DNA from: Paenibacillus sp. 1_12
Lineage (GTDB): Bacteria > Bacillota > Bacilli > Paenibacillales > NBRC-103111
NCBI RefSeq assembly: GCF_900114475.1
Contig: NZ_FOTE01000016.1
Location: forward strand, 62,001 to 126,000
Direction: 5' to 3'
Length of the DNA stretch: 64,000 nt
Made by a program: the position numbers and the translations under genes. Below are positions 27,317-36,058 of the stretch, piece after piece. The notes beneath the pieces are model-generated. The model did not search any database. It saw nothing but the letters and a program-made list of their open reading frames with translations, and was not told the DNA's origin. Numbering within the stretch: the stretch's first letter is position 1; each line of letters starts with the position of its first letter.

Positions 27317-27579
27317 AAACAGACAACTAATTTATTTTATCTAACGGAGAACTAGAGTTGAATATCAAGAAGGTCTGCCGGGTGCAGTCCTTCCCTCTGT
27401 TAGCCGGCAGCATAGTTAAACAACCTTCCCTAATGTGTTATTTCAAAAATGAGCAACCGAAAAGAAATCACATCAACCGTACCATGATATAATCAAAGGA
27501 TATTTTCGAAAATTCCGACTGTATTCATATACAAATAATTACATAAATTAAATCATTATAAAGAAGGAGAATGATCAAT

Positions 27580-28008
27580 ATGGCAAATATCGAGCACTTA
27601 CAGACCGTGAATGTTCCAGCTTCAACGGTATATGAAGCATTAACCACAGCAAAAGGACTTTCAGAAATATGGACAAATGAACTAATAGTCAATGATCAGA
27701 TCGGTTGTATAAATGAGTTCCGATTCGGCGGCAAAGGCTTAACAAAGATGCGAGTTGAAGAGCTTGTTACCGATAAAAAGATTTTGTGGCAGTGTGTTGA
27801 TTCAGATCCAGAATGGATAGGTACGACAATTTCTTTTGATATGGAGGAAAAAAACGGGAAGACTTCAATCATTTTTCGTCAGATGAATTGGAAGGAAGTG
27901 ACCGCATTTTATCGAGTATGTAATTATAACTGGGCTATTTTTTTGTACAGTCTTAAACAGTATTGCGAAGAAGGCGAGGGTCTTCCGTATCATAAACGGA
28001 AGTTTTAG
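27580..28008 (+). CDS. SRPBCC-domain protein
   Basis: 142 residues of the AHSA1/CalC-like fold (LQTVNVPASTVYEALTTAKG, KILWQCVDSDPEWIGTTISF and ending LKQYCEEGEGLPYHKRKF). AGAAGGAGA lies before two ATGs; 27580 has better spacing than 27571. Function unknown. It is isolated between the DUF2975 pair and decayed sequence. Confidence 0.82.
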   Translation: MANIEHLQTVNVPASTVYEALTTAKGLSEIWTNELIVNDQIGCINEFRFGGKGLTKMRVEELVTDKKILWQCVDSDPEWIGTTISFDMEEKNGKTSIIFRQMNWKEVTAFYRVCNYNWAIFLYSLKQYCEEGEGLPYHKRKF

Positions 28009-28385
28009 AACCATTGAAGACACGGATGGGTGGACTAAAGTACATGATCCCGAGAACCGATTTCGGAAGTATTGGGTAAGTACGAAGAAGTTGTCAACCA
28101 AATCTTGACAAGCAAAGCAGGATCGTGATGTAGATCGTGTCAGACAGCGTTATATGCAGTTTACCAAGCCAGAGTTGATTTGCTGATCCGAATGGAGCAA
28201 TACATCGCACATCAAAATCAGCACTGGTTGAAACATGAATTTGAAAAGTTCAACAAATGACGAAATAACAGTCGTAAGTGAGACTCTTATTCAACAAAGC
28301 ATAAAAATAATGTTGAATTGATTTGTAATATTCTGGTAAAATTACTGAAGAGAAACGTATGTTCCTATATGAAGGTGGGATTACA
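28009..28385 (+). other. Decayed sequence with a C-terminal gene fragment
   Basis: A short frame ending RMEQYIAHQNQHWLKHEFEK FNK* at about 28170-28260 looks like the tail of a lost protein. Nothing else is recognised. Confidence 0.35.
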
Positions 28386-28559
28386 TTGGATGCAAAAAGT
28401 TATGCATACGCTGCCGAATTACTAGACCAATTGGCTAATGTAGTAAAGAAGGACGATTGGAATGTGATTATAATCCTCGAATTAGGATCTGTAGGCATGG
28501 TTGCCGCAGCTGACAAAGGAGAACGAAACAATGAAAAAGTACATACTCTTCGATCATGA
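28386..28559 (+). CDS. Possible small protein overlapping the HAD gene
   Basis: A TTG start follows GAAGGTGGG by 5 bases. The 57-residue product (AYAAELLDQLANVVKKDDWN, then IIILELGSVGMV) has a helical, plausible composition. It overlaps the first 29 bases of the HAD gene. It may be a truncated upstream gene. Family not recognised. Confidence 0.4.
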   Translation: MDAKSYAYAAELLDQLANVVKKDDWNVIIILELGSVGMVAAADKGERNNEKVHTLRS

Positions 28560-29172
28560 TGGTGTTCTGGTTGATACTGAATTCTGGTATTACAAAGCGG
28601 GAGAACGCGCTCTGGCTGACATTGGATTTACCTTGGATAAAGATCAATACCTCCACGACATGACCCAATCATTGGGCACTTGGTCCCAAGCTAGGGCGGC
28701 AGGTATTGATGAACAGACCATCAGCAAGCAGAGTGAGGTCCGCAACGTCTATTATCAGGAATATCTAAGAACAGAAGCTATAGAGATTGAAGGCGTAGTT
28801 GAAACTCTAGCCGAACTGTCAAAGTACGTCCGCATGGCCATAGTGACGACTGCAAAACGTGCGGATTTTCAACTTATTCATGAAAAGCGCCAGATTAGAC
28901 AATTCATGGAATTCGTCCTTGTTCGTGAAGACTACGAGCGTGCCAAGCCGCACCCGGAACCATACTTGACCGGCCTAAAGCGCTTCGGAGCTACCAAAGA
29001 AGAGACCCTGGTTGTAGAGGATTCAAACAGAGGGTTGAACTCAGCTGTGGCGGCTGGTATCGACTGTGCTATTGTCCATAGCGACTTCACAAAAACACAT
29101 GACTTCTCACAGGCCAGCTATCGAATCAAGACTCTGATTGAACTAAAGGACATTATCCTGAATGTAACCTGA
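28531..29172 (+). CDS. HAD-superfamily phosphatase (beta-phosphoglucomutase-like)
   Basis: 213 residues. HAD motif I is DHDGVLVDTE (nucleophile Asp8), motif II Thr in AIVTTAKR, motif III Lys in RAKPHPEPY and motif IV VVEDSNRG. The helical cap after motif I marks subfamily IA. ATG 28531 has AAAGGAG 9 bases upstream. An IS3 element sits 90 bp downstream and may have displaced later genes. Confidence 0.9.
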   Translation: MKKYILFDHDGVLVDTEFWYYKAGERALADIGFTLDKDQYLHDMTQSLGTWSQARAAGIDEQTISKQSEVRNVYYQEYLRTEAIEIEGVVETLAELSKYVRMAIVTTAKRADFQLIHEKRQIRQFMEFVLVREDYERAKPHPEPYLTGLKRFGATKEETLVVEDSNRGLNSAVAAGIDCAIVHSDFTKTHDFSQASYRIKTLIELKDIILNVT

Positions 29173-29325
29173 GAGAGCATTCGCCAGCGTGCTCCGGATT
29201 GGAATACAGACCTGATTCTTCCGTTTTCAGAATCACTAACTGAGCAATTTGCTGGAATTGTTTGACCCTGTCCCGAATAGATGGACACATAGAAAACCTC
29301 TATAATAAAAGTGGAGGGACAAACT

Positions 29326-29619
29326 ATGGGGCAACGGAAGAAGTTTGATAAAACATTTAAGGAACAAGTTGTATTGCGAATACTAGCTGGAGAAACAACA
29401 TTTGCGAATGCGGCGAAGGAACTGGATGTTCATTACACCACAGTCCGAGACTGGGTGAAATTTTATAAACAAGACGGAGACAGTGCGTTTCCAGGTAGTG
29501 GTCACCTTAAGGCTGAAGATGATGAGATATGTAAGCTTCGAAAGCAGTTAGCGGATCTCAAGGAAGAGAATGATATTCTAAAAAAGGCGGCAGCCTACTT
29601 CGCGAAAAATCAGAAATAA
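29326..29619 (+). CDS. IS3-family transposase OrfA (DNA-binding subunit)
   Basis: 97 residues. N-terminal HTH_8-type helix-turn-helix (FKEQVVLRILAGETTFANAA, then YTTVRDWVK) and a C-terminal leucine-zipper-like coiled coil (EICKLRKQLADLKEENDILK). ATG 29326 is chosen for GGAGGG upstream. Its stop overlaps the orfB start (TAATG). Confidence 0.93.
   Translation: MGQRKKFDKTFKEQVVLRILAGETTFANAAKELDVHYTTVRDWVKFYKQDGDSAFPGSGHLKAEDDEICKLRKQLADLKEENDILKKAAAYFAKNQK
29580..29586 (+). other. Programmed -1 frameshift site A AAA AAG
   Basis: In the orfA frame the codons read CTA AAA AAG. Slipping back one base enters the orfB frame, which is open from here to orfB. This would give the OrfAB transposase typical of IS3. 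Confidence 0.75.
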
Positions 29620-30467
29620 TGAGGTTCAAATTTATCTTTGAACACCGCTTCGAGTTTCGGATTGCGAAGATGTGCCAGGCTCTTAGCGTCTCAAGAAGCG
29701 GCTATTATGCTCATATCAAGCGACCGGAAAGCAAACGTAACAAAGCGAACCAAGAACTGCTTGACACGATAAAAGACATCCACACAAACAGTCGCAGAAT
29801 CTACGGATCACCACAGATTACTAAGAATTTACCGTCAGATAAGAAAGCTAGTCGGGGCCGCGTTGCGCGGTTAATGCGAGCTAACGGGATCCGATCAAAA
29901 GTGGTAAAGAAATACAAAGCAACAACAAATTCAAACCACAATCTGCCTGTTGCAGATAACATCGTGAACCAGGACTTTACAACGAGCAAACCCAATGAAA
30001 AGTGGTTGAGTGATATTACCTACATAGCAACTGCTGAAGGATGGCTTTATCTCGCTGGCGTGTTGGATTTACATGGCCGAAAACTCGTAGGTTGGGCGAT
30101 GGATAGTCGTATGAAAACAGAGCTTGTCTGTGCTGCTCTGAAGCAAGCAATTGGTCGCACAGGTGCATCCAAAGGACTTATTGTACATTCTGATCGCGGC
30201 GTTCAATACGCCAGTAAAGGCTACCAGAAACTTCTTGAGAAGAACGGATTTATCTGCAGCATGAGTCGCAAAGGAAACTGTTATGATAATTCTCCAATGG
30301 AATTCTTTTGGGGAAAGTTGAAAATGGAATGGCTCAATGATTACACATTCAATACACGAGCAGAGGCTAAAAAAGCTGTGTTTGAATATATCGAGCTCTT
30401 TTACAACCGTCGGAGAACGCATTCCTCCAACGATTATGTCCCGCCATTCCTGGTGAGAGAAAGTTAG
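29619..30467 (+). CDS. IS3-family transposase OrfB (DDE integrase core)
   Basis: 282 residues. HTH_21 region (RIYGSPQITKNL), then an rve core with catalytic residues in WLSDITYI (D), IVHSDRGVQY (D) and MEFFWGKLKMEWL (E). It is complete, ending HSSNDYVPPFLVRES. Alone it may be translated from ATG 29619 by coupling, or as OrfAB by frameshifting. Confidence 0.93.
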   Translation: MRFKFIFEHRFEFRIAKMCQALSVSRSGYYAHIKRPESKRNKANQELLDTIKDIHTNSRRIYGSPQITKNLPSDKKASRGRVARLMRANGIRSKVVKKYKATTNSNHNLPVADNIVNQDFTTSKPNEKWLSDITYIATAEGWLYLAGVLDLHGRKLVGWAMDSRMKTELVCAALKQAIGRTGASKGLIVHSDRGVQYASKGYQKLLEKNGFICSMSRKGNCYDNSPMEFFWGKLKMEWLNDYTFNTRAEAKKAVFEYIELFYNRRRTHSSNDYVPPFLVRES

Positions 30468-30556
30468 GCTAATTGGGTTCTCTGAGGCTTTCTACGTGTC
30501 TACTTTTTCAGGGCAAGGTCAGTTCAAACAAATTGGTAAATACAATTATAAGCGTT

Positions 30557-30594
30557 ACACAAAAAGCAACGATTTAAATCGTTGCTTTTTGTGT
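30557..30594. terminator. 38-bp perfect palindrome, bidirectional terminator
   Basis: ACACAAAAAGCAACGATTT followed by its exact complement, with A-rich left and T-rich right arms. It lies 35 bp beyond the IS right end and probably terminated the interrupted HAD transcript. Confidence 0.75.
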
Positions 30595-30665
30595 TGAAAC
30601 AACTTATAAATTTTCGGACCAATAATCCCATCATCATAATGTATAACACTAAATACAATCACAGT

Positions 30666-30779
30666 GTCGGGTGACACGAATATTGTTTCTTTAATTGCTG
30701 CGAAAATCGTGGCTTTTTTGTTTTATGGGATAAATTTCTTGTCAAAGCCAAATGACAAGAAATTTATCCCATTCCCGAG
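30666..30779. repeat. Copy C of the TGACAAGAAC structured repeat
   Basis: Bounded by GTCGGG and CCCGAG. The middle hairpin GCTGCGA/TCGTGGC precedes T6. The distal hairpin is GGGATAAATTTCTTGTCA / TGACAAGAAATTTATCCC, a perfect 18-bp stem in which both arms changed together compared with copies D and F. Confidence 0.88.
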
Positions 30780-30976
30780 GGATTTTCAATTCAGTAAATA
30801 CTCCTTCAAAAGCAGTCGATACGTTCTCATATGTAAAATTAAGAATTGCCCTATCCCTTTCTTTGGGGCACATCCAATAATATGGTGCTGACCTTTATGT
30901 TACGAACAGGAGGATATTGCCAAATAATACCTGTAAATCCGTAATTCGCGGGTATAGAGAACAGGGGGATGATCTA
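30780..30976. other. Segment shared in rearranged form with 40078-40255
   Basis: The first about 55 bases (TTTTCAATTCAGTAAATACT...) match 40081-40135 in the same orientation. The next part (AAGAATTGCCCTATCC ... GATATTGCCAAA, 30841-30935) matches 40157-40250 in inverted orientation. Confidence 0.7.
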
Positions 30977-31048
30977 ATGAGAAAATTGTTTATAATCGCA
31001 TGTGTCTTAGTTACTCTTCCAGCAGGGTGTTCTAAGTTACAAAAATAA
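30977..31048 (+). CDS. Very short lipoprotein-like ORF (23 aa)
   Basis: MRKLFIIACVLVTLPAGCSK LQK*. A good lipobox LPAGC and an AGGGGGATG site suggest a genuine lipoprotein start, but only five residues follow the Cys. It is either a truncated lipoprotein gene or a tiny lysis/toxin-like lipoprotein. Confidence 0.45.
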   Translation: MRKLFIIACVLVTLPAGCSKLQK

Positions 31049-31165
31049 CAAATATTGGGCATGACCATATGGCTATTTTGGGGATACATTGGAGAAAATC
31101 GCTCTGAGAAAGCAGGTATTATCAAACACGGTGTCCCTGTAATAAGTGCAGTTGAGCAGGAGTAA
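31048..31165 (+). pseudogene. folC: Fragment of folylpolyglutamate synthase
   Basis: Three frames in succession give TNIGHDHMAILG, DTLEKIA and EKAGIIKHGVPVISAVEQE*. This matches the conserved FolC segment around (I/T)NI.HDH....GNTLE.IA.EKAGI. Two frameshifts and no flanking parts. Confidence 0.75.
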
Positions 31166-31339
31166 GCTATTAGAAAAATCTGGTGCCTCATAATACGAAC
31201 GGGCAGGATAACGCAACAAATGTCTTTAATTTTACAGGCCATAAATAAGCAAAATCACAAGGTTTCGGCACTTTCTTTTAATTTAAAAGAGAAAGCAAAA
31301 AAATAAATGGATAATCCTCTTTAATCACATCTATTACCT

Positions 31340-31361
31340 GTAATCTTGTATACAAGATTAC
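31340..31361. promoter_or_regulatory. 22-bp perfect palindrome upstream of the MFS gene
   Basis: GTAATCTTGTA followed by its exact complement. Likely an operator or promoter-proximal binding site for a dimeric regulator of the transporter gene. Confidence 0.6.
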
Positions 31362-31365
31362 GGTT

Positions 31366-31422
31366 CCTTTGTTTAAGATTATACGAAAAGCATATTGCTT
31401 TTTAAAATCTTGAACAAAGGAG
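31366..31422 (+). promoter_or_regulatory. Leader hairpin that sequesters the MFS ribosome binding site
   Basis: CCTTTGTTTAAGATT (31366-31380) pairs with AATCTTGAACAAAGG (31406-31420) with one U-G pair. The right arm includes part of the Shine-Dalgarno AAAGGAG. The loop holds a smaller hairpin AAAAGC-atatt-GCTTTT. Opening it would allow translation. Confidence 0.65.
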
Positions 31423-31432
31423 ACATTATTTC

Positions 31433-32638
31433 GTGAACTCAAATAAAAGTTTTCAGGAAAAAGACGGCTTCATGTCTACACCTTCAGAACGTCTTCCATG
31501 GGTTGGGCTGCTTGCATTAGCTATGGCTGGATTTATCTGTATTCTTACGGAAAGCCTGCCTGCGGGCTTGCTGCCACAAATTTCAAAAGATCTTCATGTC
31601 ACAGAAGCTCTTGCCGGACAACTGGTTACTCTATATGCAATAGGATCTCTTTTGGCTGCCATTCCATTGATAGCCGCTACGCGCGGTTGGAAACGAAGAA
31701 AACTCCTATTATTATGCATTACTGGATTTTTATTATTCAATACAATAACCGCGCTATCTTCCGTCTTTGTGTTGATGCTCGCAGCACGTTTCTTTGCAGG
31801 AGTAGCCGCAGGGGTGCTATGGGGGATGACTGCCGGCTATGCGCGCCGTATGGCCCCGGATTCACTTAAAGGAAAAGCGATGGCAGTGGCTATGGTTGGC
31901 ACACCTTTAGCATTGTCGCTAGGCGTCCCAATCGGTACCTTTTTTGGCACATACTTGGGCTGGCGTTTGATCTTTGCACTCGTATCGTTGCTGGCAGCAC
32001 TCCTAATAGCTTGGATTATTTGGAAGATGCCAGATTATGATGGAGAGCGAGCCGGTGAAAGGCTTCCGCTTTATAAAGTCTTCACAATCCCCGGAATACG
32101 ACCGATTCTGTTAGTAGTTATAGCTTGGGTGTTGGCTCATAATATTCTATACACTTATATTTCGCCCTACCTTTCCGAGACTGTCCTTGCCCAGAGAGTT
32201 GATTTGGTTCTACTTATTTACGGCATAACTTCGGTTATTGGTATTTGGGTTGTCGGTATGCTGATTGACCGTTTTATGAGATTATTGATTATAACCAGTA
32301 TCGCGACATTTACTCTGTCATCTATAGTAATGTGGATCGGCATCGATCAACCGGCAATCTTCATCTTGGGTGTCAGTGTGTGGGGGTTTACCTTTGGCGG
32401 GGCGGCCACTTTGCTTCAAACAGAAATTGCTAAAGCCGGAGGTAAGAATGCAGATATAGCCCAATCAATGCTAGTTACAGCATGGAACTTGGCTATCGAT
32501 GGTGGAGGAATTGTAGGCGGAATCCTCTTGGAGCTGTTTGGAGCCAGATTCCTTCCCGGCTCGTTGTTTGTACTCCTGATGCCTGCCTGGCTCATAGTCG
32601 TGTTAGCAAAAAGGTATAGTTTTGCTAAAAGAAGTTAA
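31433..32638 (+). CDS. MFS transporter (DHA1 family)
   Basis: 401 residues. GTG 31433 lies 10 bases after AAAGGAG; ATG 31472 is an alternative inside the cytoplasmic tail. Twelve helices. Motif-A-like IAATRGWKRRKLLL; helix 5 has GTPLALSLGVPIGTFFGTYL. It resembles purine/arabinose-type efflux proteins. A structured leader and palindrome precede it, so expression is probably induced by a ligand or stress. Confidence 0.87.
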   Translation: MNSNKSFQEKDGFMSTPSERLPWVGLLALAMAGFICILTESLPAGLLPQISKDLHVTEALAGQLVTLYAIGSLLAAIPLIAATRGWKRRKLLLLCITGFLLFNTITALSSVFVLMLAARFFAGVAAGVLWGMTAGYARRMAPDSLKGKAMAVAMVGTPLALSLGVPIGTFFGTYLGWRLIFALVSLLAALLIAWIIWKMPDYDGERAGERLPLYKVFTIPGIRPILLVVIAWVLAHNILYTYISPYLSETVLAQRVDLVLLIYGITSVIGIWVVGMLIDRFMRLLIITSIATFTLSSIVMWIGIDQPAIFILGVSVWGFTFGGAATLLQTEIAKAGGKNADIAQSMLVTAWNLAIDGGGIVGGILLELFGARFLPGSLFVLLMPAWLIVVLAKRYSFAKRS

Positions 32639-32662
32639 AGGAAAAGGAACCCCATATATGCC

Positions 32663-32716
32663 AATCAAAAAACAGGAATCCATGCTAAAAACGGGTTCCT
32701 GTTTTTTGATTTTGAT
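32663..32716 (+). terminator. Strong rho-independent terminator after the MFS gene
   Basis: AATCAAAAAACAGGAATCC pairs with GGGTTCCTGTTTTTTGATT (one mismatch), then TTTGATTTTT. Confidence 0.85.
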
Positions 32717-32738
32717 TTTTATTTTCAGGCTGTGCCTT

Positions 32739-33119
32739 CTAGGCCAATCGATTGATTTCTTGAATGAGGTTTTTATGTTCGATAGGTGATGACATCACAA
32801 TTAGAGTCGTGTAGGTTCCATATTGATCACACTTGTTCTCAAATTTTTCAAGGCCATGAGTTGAGCTCGTCAATATTTTTAATAAATAATTGTGTTCTCC
32901 ACTTATTCGATAACATTCCACCACTTCGGGCGATGAACGACAGAAGTCAAGGAAGGCATGACAATTTCTTGTCCGAAATAGTACATAGGCTGTGCTCTGC
33001 ATACCCATTTTTTGCGGGGAGACTACTGTACGGTATTCCTCAATAAACCCTTTTTCTTCCATTCGTTTTACTCTTTCAGTTACAGCAGGCTGAGATAACC
33101 CAACCAGCTTCCCTAAAAG
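32739..33119 (-). pseudogene. Lrp/AsnC-family regulator lacking its N-terminus
   Basis: Reads LGKLVGLSQPAVTERVKRME (end of the HTH), then EKGFIEEYRTVVSP and the RAM/AsnC ligand domain (FLDFCRSSPEVVECYRISGE, then LLKILTSSTHGLEKF). The first about 25 residues are missing because the homology stops at 33116 where another fragment begins. It was probably the divergent neighbour and regulator of the MFS gene before deletion. Confidence 0.78.
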
Positions 33120-33134
33120 ATATATACGGATGAA

Positions 33135-33257
33135 ATGAGGATTAAAGCAATAAGATTATATGTGCTGGGAAGTGGGGAATATCGCGCGTATTGCCTCAGC
33201 AATGATCAGAAAGTAATCGGCGTTCTTATTGCAAGCCGCCCTGTGTCTCGACACTAG
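33135..33257 (+). other. Short ORF fragment (40 codons), unknown
   Basis: MRIKAIRLYVLGSGEYRAYC LSNDQKVIGVLIASRP... has coding-like composition but no site and no recognisable family. It abuts the break in the Lrp gene. Confidence 0.3.
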
Positions 33258-33271
33258 AATTAAAGGATTTA

Positions 33272-33516
33272 TTAGTTGAGTGGGTACATAAAGACAACAT
33301 TCGCACTAGGAGCATCATTAATATCCTGATCGTTAGTATTTGTAATGCTGGCCTGATTATTTGTCACGCCTCCAAAGCTGTCCCATAGTGAAAACGAGTT
33401 GGCTCAAGCATGGATTTTGGAGTTACTTGTAAGCACGATAGATGTGCTATCTCCAATTTGAACATTGGAACTGGGGCCGACGTTATTTTTTTGAAACTTC
33501 CAACGATTCCAGGCAT
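33272..33516 (-). pseudogene. GerPF-like spore germination protein, degraded
   Basis: MPGIVGSFK, then after a one-base shift NNVGPSSNVQIGDSTSIVLT, an in-frame TGA, then SFGGVTNNQASITNTNDQDI. The pattern is that of small GerPF/GerPA-type spore coat germination proteins. One frameshift and one nonsense codon. Confidence 0.65.
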
Positions 33517-33832
33517 TGTATAACCCCACTCCGAGTATGATATTGACAATAGACAGTGAATATATACAAATGCTCGTAAATTTTCCAACCCAGTAAAAAC
33601 AAACTTTTCTGATGTATGAGAGCTTTCAAACTCCCAATCGATTACGCGCCCTTATCTCAACACACTATCTGAGTGATGCTAGACTAAAGCATGAGCACAC
33701 TGAATCGAGAGTACGACAATAATAGCATTAAAAGCGATTCAGACGAATGTCCATTGTTATGTTCAGAGCCTTTTAATAGACATTAGCGGAATAATGTATC
33801 TATAGAAGTTAAAGCGAGAGCGAGGTAAATCC

Positions 33833-35254
33833 ATGCAGATCCATGTAGTGCAAAGAGGAGAAAATCTGTGGCTGATTTCTAAGCGGTATGGTGTTCATAT
33901 CAATCGGATTATTGCAGTTAACGTGCTTGAGGATCCTAATCATTTAGTTATCGGTTTGGCGTTGCTTATTCCGGAGCCTTATCACGAATATGTGGTGCGG
34001 TCAGAAGACACTCTGAGGGCTATTGCCGACCGTTATGCCATAAGCGTAGAGGCTCTTGCTCGGGCAAATTCAATCTCCGAAGTCGAGCAACTTAGACCAG
34101 GGCAAATATTAGTGATTCCGGTTTTTTATCATACCGTACGGCCGGGCGAGTCCCTATGGGCGATCGCTCACCGCTACGGTGTTACTATGCAGGCTATTTC
34201 ACAAGTCAATGGGTTTACGAATCCTAACTTTATTTATCCAGGTCAAACCTTGAAAATCCCGGAAAAGCAGAAGAAGACCATCGATGTTAATGGTTATACC
34301 AACGTATTCGGAGAGACAGCTGTCAAGCAAGTTCGGCAGGACGGGGTGCATCTAACTTACGTATGTCCCTTTGGATACCGCATGAAGGATGATGGGAGCC
34401 TGGAATCGGTAGATGATCAGGCGCTTATTGCTGCCGCTTACGACGAACATGTCGTACCAGTCATGTCGATCACCAACTTTTCCGCTACGGAAGCCGGCTC
34501 GAAGCTGGCCCATACCATATTGTCAAGCCCTGAATTGCAAAATAAGCTGGTGACCAACATCTTAACGATCATGGAAACCAAAGGTTATCGCGGTTTAAAT
34601 GTTGACTTTGAGAACGTGTATCCAAGTGACCGTGAGTCCTATAATCAATTTCTTCGACTGGCTGTCCGCAGGCTGCATGAGAAAGGATATTTCGTCTCAT
34701 CCGCGCTTGCCCCCAAAACCAGTTCTGAACAGAAGGGGCTGCTTTACGAAGCCCACGATTATGCTGCGCATGGAGATATTGTTGACTTTGTCGTCCTCAT
34801 GACGTATGAGTGGGGATACCGGTTCGGTCCTCCACAGGCCATATCGCCTATCAACGAAATACGGCGCGTTCTCGACTATGCAGTCACGGTCATCCCGAGA
34901 AATAAAATATTTATGGGCTTCCAGCTTTACGCACGCGATTGGCTGCTTCCACATGTAAAAGGACAGCAGGCTGAAACGTTCAGTATGCAGGAAGCTGTGC
35001 GTCGCGCGATCAGGCATGGAGCGGAGATCAAGTACGATTCAGTGTCCCAGACCCCTTATTATCGATATGTCGATGATAAGCAGCGAACACATGAAGTCTG
35101 GTTTGAGGATGCAAGAAGCGCTCAAGCCAAATTCGACCTCGTTAATTCCTATAACTTGAGAGGAGTCAGTTATTGGGTGCTGGGTTACCCGTTCCCGCAA
35201 AATTGGCCGTTGCTTGAAGATAATTTTCATGTTCACAAGCTATACCGGGAGTAA
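33833..35254 (+). CDS. YaaH-like spore germination enzyme: three LysM + GH18 domain
   Basis: 473 residues. LysM modules at about 1-46 (IHVVQRGENLWLISKRYGVH), 50-94 and 98-142, then a GH18 barrel. The catalytic region is GLNVDFENVYPSDRESYNQF, the YaaH/SleL version of DxxDxDxE with Glu as acid. Downstream YWVLGYPFPQNWPLLEDNF is family-typical. It likely acts as an N-acetylglucosaminidase on spore cortex peptidoglycan. GCGAGGT precedes ATG 33833. No signal peptide, as usual for coat-delivered YaaH proteins. Confidence 0.92.
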   Translation: MQIHVVQRGENLWLISKRYGVHINRIIAVNVLEDPNHLVIGLALLIPEPYHEYVVRSEDTLRAIADRYAISVEALARANSISEVEQLRPGQILVIPVFYHTVRPGESLWAIAHRYGVTMQAISQVNGFTNPNFIYPGQTLKIPEKQKKTIDVNGYTNVFGETAVKQVRQDGVHLTYVCPFGYRMKDDGSLESVDDQALIAAAYDEHVVPVMSITNFSATEAGSKLAHTILSSPELQNKLVTNILTIMETKGYRGLNVDFENVYPSDRESYNQFLRLAVRRLHEKGYFVSSALAPKTSSEQKGLLYEAHDYAAHGDIVDFVVLMTYEWGYRFGPPQAISPINEIRRVLDYAVTVIPRNKIFMGFQLYARDWLLPHVKGQQAETFSMQEAVRRAIRHGAEIKYDSVSQTPYYRYVDDKQRTHEVWFEDARSAQAKFDLVNSYNLRGVSYWVLGYPFPQNWPLLEDNFHVHKLYRE

Positions 35255-35610
35255 ACTGTATTTTAAATTTAGATGCTATATAAAATGAACAAAAGAAACA
35301 CACAGCCCGAGCGGAGAAAGCGGACCCTTCTGGAGAAACGAAGTGTTCGCCTTTGCAGACGGATTCTTACCCCTATGGGGCTAAGAACACAAAGAATCTG
35401 GCTGCAACAGCGATTGGAAGAGGGGTCTGCTTTCGCAGCGCCTCTTTGCTGTCATGATGTTTAGTTCATCTTATATAGCAACATTTAATTCATAATATTG
35501 AAGCTTGAGGTCTAATACTGCATCGGTCTCGAGGGTGAACGTTTTGTCAAAAAAAGGTGATGACGATATGATTAACAAAAACAAATTGGAGCAAAGCCAA
35601 CATAGAATTT
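35255..35610. other. Intergenic, with an imperfect hairpin
   Basis: About 35300-35450 has no gene. An AAGAGG...GCAG..CCTCTT inverted repeat (35418-35446) closes it. A 14-codon frame (MINKNKLEQSQHRI*) after AGGTGATGACG at 35568-35612 ends at the following terminator and may be a gene stub. Confidence 0.35.
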
Positions 35611-35652
35611 AAACCGCACAACCTTTTTAATAAGGATTGAGCGGTTTTTTTG
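35611..35652 (+). terminator. Rho-independent terminator
   Basis: AAACCGC...GCGGTTT with inner CAACCTT/AAGGATTG pairing, then T7. Confidence 0.8.
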
Positions 35653-35783
35653 CGTAGCTTGTAACCCAATGACGGGACGGGCGGTCGCGGCGTCATGCGA
35701 GTTGAAAAGCTGGGACAACTTTTAAACATCAATACCAAACAAAAATTAACTCCTTCACTTCGTTTGATGGCATGAGTCGCTCT

Positions 35784-36056
35784 ATCCACGGACATGGAAA
35801 AGCAGCGGCGACATCAAACAAAATTTATTAGTTTTGCGTTAGGTGGTCCCAACCAGTATAGCGGCAGTTCGATGGACAAGGTACGTGAAGGAATGAATTT
35901 GAAGCCCGAACACTTTGATGCGATCGTTAGACACCTACGAGCAGCCTTAGAATATTTTGGTGTAAATGAAGATGATAGTGGCATTAGGAAAGGTAGAATC
36001 CTTACGAAGTGATATTATCTTTAAAAAAAAAGCAAGACGAAATGTCTGGTCACAAC
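35784..36056 (+). pseudogene. Group I truncated hemoglobin, 3' two thirds
   Basis: TDMEKQRRHQTKFISFALGG, PNQYSGSSMDKVREGMNLKP, EHFDAIVRHLRAALEYFGV are the conserved E-H helices of trHbN. After NEDD a one-base shift continues as IVALGKVESLRSDIIFKK. The N-terminal helices are absent. The proximal His lies in EHFDAIV. A structured repeat (copy D) begins at its very end. Confidence 0.82.
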
Positions 36057-36058
36057 AT

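Larger units (their letters stand above)
29263..30521 (+). mobile_element. Intact IS3-family insertion sequence (1259 bp)
   Basis: The ends are imperfect inverted repeats: left TGACCCTGTCCCGAATAGAT, right (inverted) TGACCTTGCCCTGAAAAAGT. The flanks carry a 3-bp direct repeat GTT (29260-29262 and 30522-30524), a typical IS3 target duplication. It contains orfA and orfB in overlapping frames with a frameshift site. It appears complete and potentially active. Confidence 0.92.

Noticed and set aside
28501-28530. Upstream in-frame start for the HAD phosphatase
   Set aside because: ATG 28531 has AAAGGAG at ideal spacing, and the HAD motif DHDGVLVD begins at residue 6 as expected.
30664-30891. 75-codon ORF across repeat copy C
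   Set aside because: The frame is created by the repeat itself and its hairpins; the similar frame in copy E shows no protein-level selection.
35640-35780. Weak resemblance to sigma-54 N-terminus (KQKLTPSLRL)
   Set aside because: Only ten residues fit and the flanks do not; the adjacent coding is truncated hemoglobin.
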